49,311 nt of DNA from an uncultured Methanobrevibacter sp. (GCA_902771225.1 CACXWH010000031.1:1-49311), one strand, 5' to 3'; shown: positions 36,201-45,411, counted from the first letter of the stretch. Made by a program: numbers and translations. Notes: generated from the sequence alone by a model not told the origin.

Positions 36201-36628
36201 GTATAATTATTACCATTAATATTAAAGATTACATTTTGATTAGATAATAATGAACCATCACTATCAGTTAAAACAACTTTATATGCAGTACCATTTTTAA
36301 AGTATAATTCTGTGTCATTTCCAGCTAATGAAGTTGATTTTGTATCATTAACATTAAGAATATCATCAGAGACATATTGAGATGTTAATAACCCCTTATC
36401 TTCGTTAGAAAAATAACTTTTTAAATTATCATCATGAGAAGTATTCTCTGAGATAGAATCATAACTAGAAACTTCTAAATTTTGTGAAGAAAAAACAATT
36501 TTATTATTTTCATTTAATAAATTTGAATCATCTGTAGTAACATTTGAATCTATTGCTGAAACAGAACTTATCATCATAAAGATCATGAAAACAATAGAAA
36601 AAAACATCACTTTATTTATCTTAGAAAT
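33299..36628 (-). CDS. Large surface protein: Ig-like repeats, pseudomurein-binding segment and transglutaminase-type protease domain
   Basis: Counting from GTG 36610, the protein has 1103 residues. A signal peptide leads into a Ser/Asn-rich spacer, then eight related repeats of about 85 residues (from about 92 to 780), most with the core V-x-F-N-I-N-G-x-x-Y-x-R-x-T-x-x-x-G-x-A-x-L-N-I-N-L. A segment like pseudomurein-binding repeats follows (LPGLIRVGDEQFTTAQYLFL, AIVNINAGD). The C-terminal transglutaminase-like domain has C1023 (GNCVDQAH), H1058 (YGHVW) and D1073 (VVSDSTS), the triad seen in pseudomurein endoisopeptidases PeiW/PeiP. It probably cuts or binds the cell wall. The start is uncertain: GAGGTGG precedes ATT 36628, which gives a better signal peptide (ISKINKVMFF...). 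Confidence 0.85.
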   Translation of the reverse strand: MSKINKVMFFSIVFMIFMMISSVSAIDSNVTTDDSNLLNENNKIVFSSQNLEVSSYDSISENTSHDDNLKSYFSNEDKGLLTSQYVSDDILNVNDTKSTSLAGNDTELYFKNGTAYKVVLTDSDGSLLSNQNVIFNINGNNYTRVTNDEGIASIAINLNSGNYNITSFFAGTSSYEPSSTVNLVKVLSTISGEDVEKYYKNGTQYYATFLDGNGALLNNATVIFNINGVFYERETDESGTARLNINLNSGDYVITATNTLNGEMHSNFVKVLPTILASDVVKYYKNNTQYYATFLNDVGNPISNTDVIFNINGVYYNRSTNDRGVARLNINLNPNNYTITATNPNNGEMLSNNIEVLPTISANDMNMTYRSGRFVANILDDMGAPLTNTNVTFNINGVLYNRLSDDEGNAYLNINLNPGNYIITSTHPNGLSVSNTISIAKAHTTILGNDAHIIVGTDRIYNVTLMGDGNKTISSTSVHFNYNGISQDVITDENGVASIHISNLTEGSYTINYGFDGNDFYYASNGQSTLVVADSTVILTGNDLKMYYKDGSKFNVTLTELDKTPLVNKTISFTVNGRTYNRITDDDGVASLTINLIPGTFDIFYSYSQIDSEDYNEGSNTIVVNKLPAKLSSEDLFLEHDEPGSFKTTLVDDEDNPIANATVTFNINSVSYNRTTNASGVAKLNINLNVGYYAIKTSLDNAYYSAKTITNHILVNGTIFVAEDLDMIVGTTAQFSATLLDAYRKPISGATIEFEYANVKTSAVTNADGVATITISGLDKGIYPIVYRYDDNEALSLINVIGTISIGDLVSAAMDVNSFIEANTALPGLIRVGDEQFTTAQYLFLISQAIVNINAGDYSNLYTYDVNNPSNPGAAANMGYLNEYVNLAGTVLSSMQQGITPNSVETSVGNVGYDGIVYALTRVIVYYGLTNQLPSSVYVKSLKLYESQSVLDKQNTISDLGPYLSSSSNCQVTNPAIVDLANRLTYGLTNSYDKAVAIYNFVRDDISYSFYYDTRYGAVGTLNAGTGNCVDQAHLSVALYRAAGLPARYVHGTCVFSSGSTYGHVWAQVLLGDTWVVSDSTSTRNSFGVVVNWNNYNYSLNGYYSSLDF

Positions 36629-37068
36629 TTTTCCACCTCTTGGTTCTCATTACGAAAATTTTAATAGAAATATGATATATACTAAGATTAGTATTCATAA
36701 TGAGTAAATAAACATTAATAGTTAATAATATATAAATGTTTTTAAAACTTTAATATTAAAAAAACGACTTATAACAATTCAAATTGGTCAAAATAGCCTA
36801 AAAATATACATAAATAAGATAGAAAATAAAATTTATGTTGAAATAAACTAAATCAAGCATATATACCTTGAACTTAGATTCATGAATAACCTACCTTATG
36901 AATAATAAATACTCCATTAATTTACTAGTTAAATTAATTATCATTTTAAAATTACTTAGATAATAAAAAAAATAGAAAATTTAACTATAATAATTAAAAA
37001 ATAAAAGAAATATAAGGGAAAAATCGAGTATAGAAGAATTTTATTAAATTTTCTAAAAAAATGAAAAA
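36629..37068. other. Divergent intergenic region, no gene seen
   Basis: This 440-bp AT-rich gap separates the surface protein (minus) from the radical SAM gene (plus). A minus-strand TATA candidate CATTTATATATT lies at 36727-36738, about 100 bases before the surface protein start. On the other side, only weak AT-rich elements precede the radical SAM gene, and no good ribosome binding site is seen. No RNA gene or repeat is apparent. Confidence 0.4.
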
Positions 37069-38625
37069 ATGAAAAAAATGATATATGAAGACAATATTTT
37101 CAAGAAAGATTATAAAAAATTAGACATTCGATTTGCTTTATCATATCCCAACATATACAGAACCGCAATGTCCTCATTAGGTTATCATATTTTGTATAAT
37201 TTAATTAATGAAAGAGAAGACACATGGTGTGAAAGAGCAATTTATCCCCATATTCATTCAATAGAGTCAAATACGCCCCTAAAAAGCTTTGACATAATAA
37301 GTTTCTCCCTGCAATTTGAAGAAGATTATTTTAATGTATTAGAAATGCTAAAAAAAGCAGAAATACCATTAAAAAGAAAAGACCGGGGCGAAAATGATCC
37401 ATTAATTATAGCTGGTGGACCCTGCGCCAGTGCAAATCCCATGCCCTTATCGGATTATATTGACATTTTTATAATCGGTGAGGGGGAAGCAATTTTAAAT
37501 AAATTTCTTGATAAATACAAACAAGATAAAGATTTAAGTAATTTTTTAGATATTGATGGGATTTACATTCCAGAATTTAACAACAGTACGAAAATATCTT
37601 TAGTTCATGATATGAAAGATGCATACCATATAACACAACCAATCATCACAAAAAGTGATGATGACGAATATAAAACCGTTTTCAGTGATTCAATAATGTT
37701 GAATGTATCAAGAGGATGTACTAGAGGATGTAGGTTCTGCATGTCCAGTTATCTTTATAGGCCACTTCGTGAAACAGACATTAATAAATTAATTGGCACC
37801 GCAATTGAAACAAGAAAAAACACTGGTTTAAATAAAGTCACTTTAATTGGAGCTGCAGTAAGCGATTATTCTGAGATTGAAACCTTAATTAAAAAATTAG
37901 AAGAAGAAACTTTTCAAATATCAACTCCTTCCCTCAGAATAGAATCTATCACTTATGAAAGTTTAAAACTACTGAAAGAAAGTGGACTTAAAACAATTAC
38001 ATTAGCACCTGAATCAATTGATTCCCTTCGAAAAAGAATTAATAAAGAAATACCCGATGAAAAAATATTTAGTGTAATTGAAAATGCTGTGAAACTTGAT
38101 TTTAAAATAAAATTATATTTCTTAATAGGACTTCCTTATGAAACAATGGATGATATAAAAAATCTTTGTAGATATATTGAAAAGATTGTGAAAATGCACA
38201 CATCCAGACATAATATAAAAATCAGCATAAATCCTGTTGTTCCAAAACCACATACTCCATTGCAATGGGTAAGTTATAATTTTAAAGATATAAAACATAA
38301 AAGTAAATATATTAAAAAGAATTTAAGAAAATATAATATTAAGATTGAAAGTCCAAAAAAAGCACTCATTCAATATATATTATCTTGTGGAAATAGAGAT
38401 GTTTCATCAATTATTGAAAAATCATTAACTAAAAATATTACAATTCATGAGTGGATGGAATACCTACCGCAATACACTATTGATGATGAACTGCCCTGGG
38501 ACAAAATTAACACAAGTGTAAAAAAAGAATTTTTAAAAAAGGAGTTCAAACGAATAGAAACAAAAAAACAAACTCCATGGTGTAATGAATCATCATGCTA
38601 TAATTGCGGAGCTTGTAAAAATTAA
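37069..38625 (+). CDS. B12-binding-type radical SAM protein (COG1032), function unknown
   Basis: The 518-residue protein has an N-terminal cobalamin-binding-like domain (RFALSYPNIYRTAMSSLGYH at about 21-40, LIIAGGPCASANP at 112-124) and a radical SAM core with C217, C221 and C224 in RGCTRGCRFC. The pattern resembles the TIGR03960 family, whose substrate is unknown. The protein ends with an extra Cys group (C505, C510, C513, C516: CNESSCYNCGAC) that may bind a second cluster or metal. ATG 37078 is an alternative start, as no clear ribosome binding site marks 37069. Confidence 0.85.
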   Translation: MKKMIYEDNIFKKDYKKLDIRFALSYPNIYRTAMSSLGYHILYNLINEREDTWCERAIYPHIHSIESNTPLKSFDIISFSLQFEEDYFNVLEMLKKAEIPLKRKDRGENDPLIIAGGPCASANPMPLSDYIDIFIIGEGEAILNKFLDKYKQDKDLSNFLDIDGIYIPEFNNSTKISLVHDMKDAYHITQPIITKSDDDEYKTVFSDSIMLNVSRGCTRGCRFCMSSYLYRPLRETDINKLIGTAIETRKNTGLNKVTLIGAAVSDYSEIETLIKKLEEETFQISTPSLRIESITYESLKLLKESGLKTITLAPESIDSLRKRINKEIPDEKIFSVIENAVKLDFKIKLYFLIGLPYETMDDIKNLCRYIEKIVKMHTSRHNIKISINPVVPKPHTPLQWVSYNFKDIKHKSKYIKKNLRKYNIKIESPKKALIQYILSCGNRDVSSIIEKSLTKNITIHEWMEYLPQYTIDDELPWDKINTSVKKEFLKKEFKRIETKKQTPWCNESSCYNCGACKN

Positions 38626-38666
38626 TATTAAAAATATAAATATAATATATTATAAAGAAGTATAAT

Positions 38667-39785
38667 ATGACTAAACCTGCTAAAAGAACAAGGACAATTG
38701 AATTATCCCAAATAAGAAAAATGTTTGAAATAACAAATCCTAATGCAATTAACTTAGGAATCGGCGAACCGGATTTTAACGTTCCTGAAAATATCAAAAA
38801 GGCAATGATTCAATCAATAAATGATAATGATACACATTATACTCCAAATAAAGGTTATATTGAATTAAGGGAAGAAATTGTAAAAAAATTTAAAAAGGAT
38901 AATGGAATAAAAACAGATCCCGAAAACATAATAGTAACTGTTGGAGCAAGTGAAGCACTATACATGTGTGCACAGGCATTTATAGAAAAGGGAGATGAAG
39001 TAATATTACCAAACCCTAGTTTTTTATCATATGAAGCCTGTATAAATCTAGCAGATGGAAAAATAACGCCAGTCAACTGTAAAATGGAAAATGAATTTAA
39101 ACTCAAAGCCAGTGACGTTGAAGAAAAAATAAATAAAAATACAAAAGCAATAATCTTAAATTCACCATCAAATCCAACAGGTGCAGTAATGGAAAAAGAG
39201 GACATGAAATCTATAGCCGATTTATCTATGGACAATGATTTTCTTATCATATCCGATGAAATCTATGAAAAAATAATTTATGATAAAAAACATTACTCTC
39301 CAGCAAAATGGAGTGATAATGTAATTACATTAAACGGATTTTCAAAGACATATGCAATGACAGGATTAAGAATAGGATATTTAAACGCAAATGAAGAATT
39401 ATGTGAAGAATTACTTAAAATTCACCAATATAATATTGCATGCGCAACCACAACATCCCAAAGAGGTGCTATTGAAGCATTACGCGGACCACAAGATGAA
39501 GTGGAAAAAATGATAGCGGAATTCAAAAAAAGAAGAAATTTAATAGTTAAAAGATTAAACGAAATGGGATATGAAACAGTGAATGCCGAAGGTGCATTTT
39601 ATGTATTTCCAAAAATTGAAGATGAAAATTTTGTCCAAAATGCAGCAAAAGCAGGTGTTATAACAGTTCCAGGGGCAGCTTTTGGATCTAATGGAAAAGG
39701 TCATGTAAGAATGTCTTATGCTAACTCTTATGAAAATATTAAAAAAGCAATGAATATCTTAGAGGAGAATATAATTAATGGATGA
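38667..39785 (+). CDS. Class I aminotransferase (aspartate-aminotransferase-like)
   Basis: The 372-residue PLP enzyme has NSPSNPTGAV at 165-174, SDEIYEKI near 196-203 and the PLP lysine K227 in NGFSKTYAMTGLRIGY. The end PGAAFGSNGKGHVRMSYA has the Arg that binds the substrate carboxylate. The family contains aspartate and aromatic aminotransferases; the exact substrate cannot be told. The CDF gene overlaps its end by 8 bases. Confidence 0.9.
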   Translation: MTKPAKRTRTIELSQIRKMFEITNPNAINLGIGEPDFNVPENIKKAMIQSINDNDTHYTPNKGYIELREEIVKKFKKDNGIKTDPENIIVTVGASEALYMCAQAFIEKGDEVILPNPSFLSYEACINLADGKITPVNCKMENEFKLKASDVEEKINKNTKAIILNSPSNPTGAVMEKEDMKSIADLSMDNDFLIISDEIYEKIIYDKKHYSPAKWSDNVITLNGFSKTYAMTGLRIGYLNANEELCEELLKIHQYNIACATTTSQRGAIEALRGPQDEVEKMIAEFKKRRNLIVKRLNEMGYETVNAEGAFYVFPKIEDENFVQNAAKAGVITVPGAAFGSNGKGHVRMSYANSYENIKKAMNILEENIING

Positions 39786-40680
39786 AACTAGAAATAAAAC
39801 CGGTAAAAAAGCAGCCATAATTGCAATAGTTACAAACTGCATTTTAACAATCATGAATATAACAGTAGGATATGCAGGAGGCAGTTATGCATTAGTTGCT
39901 GAAGGAATACACACATTTTCAGATGTTATAACTTCAATTATAGCATATATTGGATTTAAAATAGGGCAAAAACCTGCTGACGCGGATCATCCCCAAGGAC
40001 ATGGTCGTGCTGAACCCATATGTGGACTCATTATCGTTTTATTTTTAACAATAGTCGGATATGAAATCATAGATACAGCAAAAGATAAACTTTTAAATCC
40101 AAATTTAATCACTACTCCAGATGTATATGTAGCGATAATGGCTGTTTTTGGAATAATTTTTAACTTTGCAATGAGCTCATATATTATTAGAATAGGTAAG
40201 CAAATAAATAGTCCGGCCATTATAGCAGATGGAGAACATCAAAAAACAGACATATTTTCTTCAATAGCTATTTTAATTGGTGTGGTTGTATCCAACTGTG
40301 GTTTTCCAATACTTGACCCAATAATTGGTCTGGTTATAGGATTATTAATATTGAAAACAGCTTATACACTGGCTAGAAAAAATATAGATGCTATTCTAGG
40401 TAAAGTTCCAGACAAAAAAATAATAAAAAAAATAGAAAAAGCAGTTAAACAAACACCCGGTGCCCATGAACCCCATAACATAAAAGCAGATAATTATGGT
40501 CCATATTACATCATTAATTTACATATAAAAGTTGATGGAGACCTTACTGTAAATGAAGCACATGAAATAGTGCATAAAGTTGAACAGAATATTCTAAAGA
40601 TAGATAATATAAAGGGCGTATCTGCACACGTTTGTCCATTAGGATCAGATTATGAACATCACCAAAAAATATATGAATAA
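39778..40680 (+). CDS. Cation diffusion facilitator (CDF) metal transporter
   Basis: The 300-residue protein has about six membrane segments in residues 12-205 and a soluble C-terminal domain. The metal site motifs HxxxD are seen twice (EGIHTFSDVITS and DGEHQKTDIFSS). It probably exports divalent metals such as Zn, Fe or Mn in exchange for protons. It overlaps the aminotransferase gene, so co-translation is likely. Confidence 0.92.
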   Translation: MDETRNKTGKKAAIIAIVTNCILTIMNITVGYAGGSYALVAEGIHTFSDVITSIIAYIGFKIGQKPADADHPQGHGRAEPICGLIIVLFLTIVGYEIIDTAKDKLLNPNLITTPDVYVAIMAVFGIIFNFAMSSYIIRIGKQINSPAIIADGEHQKTDIFSSIAILIGVVVSNCGFPILDPIIGLVIGLLILKTAYTLARKNIDAILGKVPDKKIIKKIEKAVKQTPGAHEPHNIKADNYGPYYIINLHIKVDGDLTVNEAHEIVHKVEQNILKIDNIKGVSAHVCPLGSDYEHHQKIYE

Positions 40681-40685
40681 TTAAA

Positions 40686-40769
40686 CGCCGGGACCGGGAT
40701 TTGAACCCGGGTGGTCATATGACCATCGGATTAGCAGTCCGACGCCGTACCAGGCTGGGCCATCCCGAC
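40686..40769 (-). tRNA. tRNA-Ser (GCT anticodon)
   Basis: The 84-nt gene on the minus strand folds as a type II tRNA. The acceptor is GTCGGGA/TCCCGGC with G as discriminator. The anticodon stem TCGGA/TCCGA holds loop CTGCTAA, with the anticodon at 40733-40735. A long variable arm TGGTCATATGACCA marks it as Ser, and the T arm contains GGGTTCAAATC. CCA is not encoded. It reads AGC/AGU codons. Confidence 0.95.
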
Positions 40770-40850
40770 ATAACAAAACAAGATATAACATTATATGTAA
40801 AAAGTTACTAATAAAGTTATTTATTTATTATATAAATGGCATGTTCAAAA

Positions 40851-41143
40851 GTGGACTGATTTCAAAAACATAAGTGATCTGGAAACCCAACTCCACCCCG
40901 GGATACTACAAGCATCAATTGTTAATAGTAGAGCTGCTCCCTTCCGGGCCTGACACGTTCCTATATCAAAGATGATTCTTCTTTACCCTCCAGTAAAGAC
41001 TCCATCACCATTAATCCTGTAGGACGAAGTTTCTATGTTGTTTTTCCAGGCTCATGCTTCCTTAAAAAGCCGCCTCTTGAACTTCAACTGCACCAAAGGG
41101 GGTGTGTGCTTACAGAGGACCCCTAACCCTCCAGTCTAGCCAC
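40851..41143 (-). ncRNA. ffs: Archaeal SRP (7S) RNA
   Basis: The minus strand carries the helix 8 signature CAGGCCCGGAAGGGAGCAGC, which binds SRP54, and the 5'-domain segment GGAGGGTTAGGGGTCCTCTG. The ends pair (GTGG...GACTG at the 5' side, CAGTC-CAC at the 3' side) as helix 1, giving about 293 nt. The RNA targets ribosomes making membrane proteins to SecY. The tRNA-Ser gene follows 81 bp downstream. Confidence 0.93.
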
Positions 41144-41164
41144 TATTATTTTATATCATTAATA

Positions 41165-41173
41165 TTATATAAA
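41165..41173 (-). promoter_or_regulatory. TATA box of the SRP RNA
   Basis: TTTATATAA (rc of 41165-41173) is centred 26 bases upstream of the predicted SRP RNA 5' end at 41143, the expected archaeal distance. Confidence 0.7.
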
Positions 41174-41449
41174 TGTTAACAATTTAAAGAAAAAAAGTTT
41201 TTACAGTAACTCCATTAAAATTATTGAAAGAAGAAAAGACTCAGTTAAAAAAGTAAAAAAATAAAAACTAAAATAAAAAGAAAAGATAATTAAAAAAAAA
41301 TAGATTGTTTTAAAAGAAAATTAAAATTAAAAATATTAAAATGAAAATCAGAAAAAATCATTGAAATTCATTACTGTAAAAAATAAATATTTACAGTAAA
41401 ACCCCCCAACTAAGCAAAATTTAAAAAAACAGAATTAAAAGAGGTTAAT
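41174..41449. other. A-rich intergenic region with TTTACAGTAA repeats
   Basis: No gene is seen. TTACTGTAAA (41371-41380) and TTTACAGTAA (41390-41399) form a perfect 10-bp inverted repeat with a 9-base loop. A third TTTTACAGTAA copy lies at 41199-41209. A C6 run (41402-41407) follows the hairpin. On the minus strand the hairpin lies about 50 bases after the CBS gene stop, so it might be a terminator or mRNA end structure. Confidence 0.4.
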
Positions 41450-41839
41450 TTAAAATATCTCTTGAATAATATCCCCATCAGAAATAATGCCAACCAATTT
41501 ACTATTATCAATGACCGGCAATTGATTTAATATGCCTGAGCCAGGATTAGAATCTTTCATGACTTTAATTGCTGTTTCAATAGTATCCTCAGGAGATATT
41601 GTAACAACATCTTTAATCATAATTTCTTCAACTTTTGTTCCTAATTCATATTTATCCAATATCAAATTATGACCAACATCTGTTGCAGTAATAATACCAA
41701 TTAGATTATCATCTTCAACAACAGGAAGAGAACTGATTTTAAATTCCATTAATTTTTCAAATGCATATACAACATCAATTTCTGGAGTAGTTGTAATTAC
41801 ATCACAAGTCATTATCTGTGATACTTTTTTATTTATCAT
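41450..41839 (-). CDS. CBS-domain pair protein
   Basis: ATG 41839 (MINKKVSQIMTCDVITTTP) follows GGGGGTGA by 6 bases. The 129-residue protein consists of two CBS motifs (about 5-60 and 68-129), which normally bind adenine nucleotides and sense energy state. It overlaps the end of the 2-phosphoglycerate kinase gene by 11 bases, so it may regulate that step, but this is inference. Confidence 0.9.
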   Translation of the reverse strand: MINKKVSQIMTCDVITTTPEIDVVYAFEKLMEFKISSLPVVEDDNLIGIITATDVGHNLILDKYELGTKVEEIMIKDVVTISPEDTIETAIKVMKDSNPGSGILNQLPVIDNSKLVGIISDGDIIQEIF

Positions 41840-42731
41840 TAGTTTCACCCCCAAATTCTTTAATAATATCATTAACCATTAAATCTATAGTTTGTTTATA
41901 ATCTACATTATTAATAACACAGGAATTGTGAATATTCGCTTGACTAATTAAAAAATCTTGTGTCTTTCTAATTGTATCAAAATTATCCATATAATGATCA
42001 AGAGACCTTTTAACCCAAGGCTGCCTACAACGGCTGTAAAACCTTTGTTTATGCATTTCCTCATCTTCAACAATTAATGTGAGCATTATTATATTTCCTT
42101 TATTAATTAAATCTTCACGAATGAAACCTGGCACTACATGAACTCCTTCAATAATAATACTTATTCCTTCTTTAATAGATCTTTCCACAATAGCCTCAAT
42201 ACCCACATTAACAACATCAACATGACTAATAAAACCTTCAATAGTAGTATCTACACGAATAGCAGGCGTTCTTATACTTTCATATGCATCAAAACTGGAT
42301 TTATGAATAACAGGATTTAATTCCTTAGAAATAATTTTACGCATTACTTCACGTATCATATCAGTACTTATAATATTTTTCAATCCTAAACGATTTGCAA
42401 GTTCAAAAGCCATTGAAGATGTACCAACACCTGAAGCACCCCCAATTAAGATGATTAATGGTTCATTTGATTTTCTAAGAGAACTTAACCTTTTATATTT
42501 AAAAGCAATATCCGGATCAATTTTCTTTAAATAATCAGAAATATATTTAGATAATTCATCTAAAGAAATTTCATCCACTTCATTTTCTATTAGTTTGGTT
42601 TCAATATCACTAGCTATTTCATAAGCTTGGTCTAAACCTAAATTTGAAAATCTCAATGAACGAGCTAAAACCCCTTTTGAAAATGGTTCTTTATAATAAT
42701 TACCATCTACATTCCCAACAACCCAAATCAT
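41829..42731 (-). CDS. pgk2: 2-phosphoglycerate kinase (cyclic 2,3-diphosphoglycerate synthesis)
   Basis: The 300-residue kinase has an ATP-cone-like N-terminal region (VLARSLRFSNLGLDQAYEIA) and the P-loop GGASGVGTSS at 97-106. EGVHVVPGF and RFYSRC are further family motifs. It makes 2,3-diphosphoglycerate, the precursor of cyclic 2,3-diphosphoglycerate, a solute and phosphate store of Methanobacteriales. The synthetase for the cyclising step is not in the window. Confidence 0.88.
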   Translation of the reverse strand: MIWVVGNVDGNYYKEPFSKGVLARSLRFSNLGLDQAYEIASDIETKLIENEVDEISLDELSKYISDYLKKIDPDIAFKYKRLSSLRKSNEPLIILIGGASGVGTSSMAFELANRLGLKNIISTDMIREVMRKIISKELNPVIHKSSFDAYESIRTPAIRVDTTIEGFISHVDVVNVGIEAIVERSIKEGISIIIEGVHVVPGFIREDLINKGNIIMLTLIVEDEEMHKQRFYSRCRQPWVKRSLDHYMDNFDTIRKTQDFLISQANIHNSCVINNVDYKQTIDLMVNDIIKEFGGETNDK

Positions 42732-42828
42732 AATATCACATTAGAATTTATTAGTTAAAAAAATATTTTAAAATAATGATAAATAAAAGTTGTTATTTAA
42801 TTTTTAGAAAAAAAGAAAAAAAAGAATA

Positions 42829-43518
42829 TTATTCATCTAATTGAATAATATTAATATCATAATTAGATCCATCAGCAATATCTATTAAAACAGCCCCATT
42901 ATCTTTTAACATACCTGGATTAGCAACATCAGTAGTTATACCAATTTTACTAAGGGATTTTGCTTCGTGAATATGTCCACAAATATTAACCTGTGGTTCA
43001 AATTCATGAATTGATTTTAAAATTCCTGAGCTTCCAACATGGTCTCCACCTGCAGTTAAATCTGCTTCAGTATTAAATGGCGGAGCATGTGTTACTAAAA
43101 TTTTAACTTTAGGAACATCTTTATTGTATACATAATCATAATTAGCCATTAATTCAAAGACATCCCCATATATTTTTAAATCATCAATTTCACCTGGAGT
43201 GTCGAATGGTGTAGGATTAGACCCACCATATCCGAATAAAATAGCATCACCATAGCCGACAATTTCATTATGTAAACAAAATGCACCTGATTCACCAATT
43301 GCATTACAAATTCCTGCAGGATCGCAGTTTCCTGGAATTGCGATTACATCACAATCATATTCAAATATTTTTCCAATAAATTCACCAACGAATTCTAAAG
43401 GTCCGAAATCTGTAATATCTCCAGTAATTATAACTAAATCAATATCATTATTTTCTAAATATTTGTATAAATTTTCATTTTCTTCGCCATGAACGTCACT
43501 AATAGCTAAAATTTTCAT
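42829..43518 (-). CDS. Metallophosphoesterase (calcineurin-like fold)
   Basis: The 229-residue protein shows the metal-binding motifs SDVHGEE (7-13), GDITDFGP, PGNCDPAG, VTHAPPFN and CGHIHEA of the YfcE/MJ0936-like group, which hydrolyses phosphodiesters. The substrate is unknown. It is the last gene of a three-gene unit, 13 bp after its neighbour. T-rich sequence after its stop (42807-42828 on the minus strand) probably terminates the unit. Confidence 0.88.
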   Translation of the reverse strand: MKILAISDVHGEENENLYKYLENNDIDLVIITGDITDFGPLEFVGEFIGKIFEYDCDVIAIPGNCDPAGICNAIGESGAFCLHNEIVGYGDAILFGYGGSNPTPFDTPGEIDDLKIYGDVFELMANYDYVYNKDVPKVKILVTHAPPFNTEADLTAGGDHVGSSGILKSIHEFEPQVNICGHIHEAKSLSKIGITTDVANPGMLKDNGAVLIDIADGSNYDINIIQLDE

Positions 43519-43531
43519 TGTATTTCCCCCA

Positions 43532-44056
43532 TTATTCTAAAAAGAAAGAACCCATTTCTTTTAAACCTATTTGCAAATCAGGTTTATCTCCATGTAAAGC
43601 AACTGTAACATCATCATCAAATTCTATGATAAGTCCATGCCATTCAGCAATTTCTTGAACTCTTTCTTCCGCTAATGGAACTTTTAAATTTATTCTTCCA
43701 GTTGTTAATCCTGGAGGAGTATTTACTAAAAATGTGGAACGGGATTTAGGGAATTCAAATAATTCATCTCCTTTCATCGCCCTTTTTAATAAATCAAGCC
43801 AATAATCAGTGTACTCTTCCCCTTCCTCTTCTGCAATTGCCAAAATTGTCCCTTGAACATTACTTAAAGACATTTCTGCTTGTGCTAAACCATTGATTAA
43901 CTCTGGATGAGAAGGATCTCTTTTATATGAATTAATAGATGATCTGATTAATCCCATCTCAGGGTTAATGCCCTGTGGGATTTCATAACCTTTTTTACTT
44001 AAATCTGAAATTAGATTATAAAGAACTAACCAATTTTGTTCAGAAGGTAAACTCAT
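43532..44056 (-). CDS. Methanogen conserved protein, perhaps DUF2096
   Basis: The 174-residue soluble protein has an all-helical N-terminal half (NWLVLYNLISDLSKKGYEI) and a C-terminal alpha/beta half with PPGLTTGRINLKVPLAEERVQ and a final GDKPDLQIGLKEMGSFFL. It resembles the methanogen family DUF2096, but I am not certain. It overlaps the downstream end of the DUF749-like gene by 4 bases (ATGA), so they are translated together. Confidence 0.7.
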   Translation of the reverse strand: MSLPSEQNWLVLYNLISDLSKKGYEIPQGINPEMGLIRSSINSYKRDPSHPELINGLAQAEMSLSNVQGTILAIAEEEGEEYTDYWLDLLKRAMKGDELFEFPKSRSTFLVNTPPGLTTGRINLKVPLAEERVQEIAEWHGLIIEFDDDVTVALHGDKPDLQIGLKEMGSFFLE

Positions 44057-44319
44057 AAGTGTCCACCTATAATTTTTAAAGTAGTGTGGTTGATTTTTGC
44101 GTCAGCTTCTTTCAATTCTTTTTCAATTTCCCTAGTATTTTTATATGAATCTAAAAATAATACATGGTGTGTTGAAGTTCCAGCAATATTTAAAATAGCC
44201 AATTCATCACTAGGTTTAAGTTCTCTTTTATCAATTGTTGCTTTAAATTGAACATAAGGTTCATATTCTTCTGGAAGGTCTTCATATTTAAATATACCAT
44301 CTAATGTTGCTACAAACAT
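44053..44319 (-). CDS. Small methanogen protein, DUF749-like
   Basis: ATG 44319 (MFVATLDGIFKYEDLPEEYE) is favoured because GAGGTA lies 7 bases upstream, while the ATG at 44325 would sit on it. The 88-residue product looks like the methanogen family DUF749, of unknown role. An inverted repeat AATTGTT/AACAATT (44332-44349) lies in the leader and a TATA candidate near 44362-44373. It begins the three-gene unit. Confidence 0.7.
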   Translation of the reverse strand: MFVATLDGIFKYEDLPEEYEPYVQFKATIDKRELKPSDELAILNIAGTSTHHVLFLDSYKNTREIEKELKEADAKINHTTLKIIGGHL

Positions 44320-44470
44320 ATTCATTACCTCAATTGTTTTATAACAATTTAACTTTTTATATTAATAATATATAAAATTAATTAAAAATTATTCGTATCC
44401 AATCGAACAAAATAAAATTTAAAAAAAAAATTGCTACTTTTACGTAACAATCAATCCAAAATGTGTTTTC

Positions 44471-44511
44471 AATGCCTAAAAAATAAAAAAAGAATAAGGA
44501 AAAAATCCTTA
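44471..44511 (-). terminator. Terminator after hdrB
   Basis: On the minus strand TAAGGA...TCCTTA (44495-44511) forms a short hairpin directly after the hdrB stop, followed by TTCTTTTTTTATTTTTT. Both elements suit termination of the hdrCB message. Confidence 0.6.
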
Positions 44512-44514
44512 AAC

Positions 44515-45411
<897 letters not shown>

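Noticed and set aside
33299-36628. Recurring similar stretches in the surface gene considered as DNA repeats
   Set aside because: They are diverged protein-level Ig-like repeats within one open frame, not nucleotide repeats.
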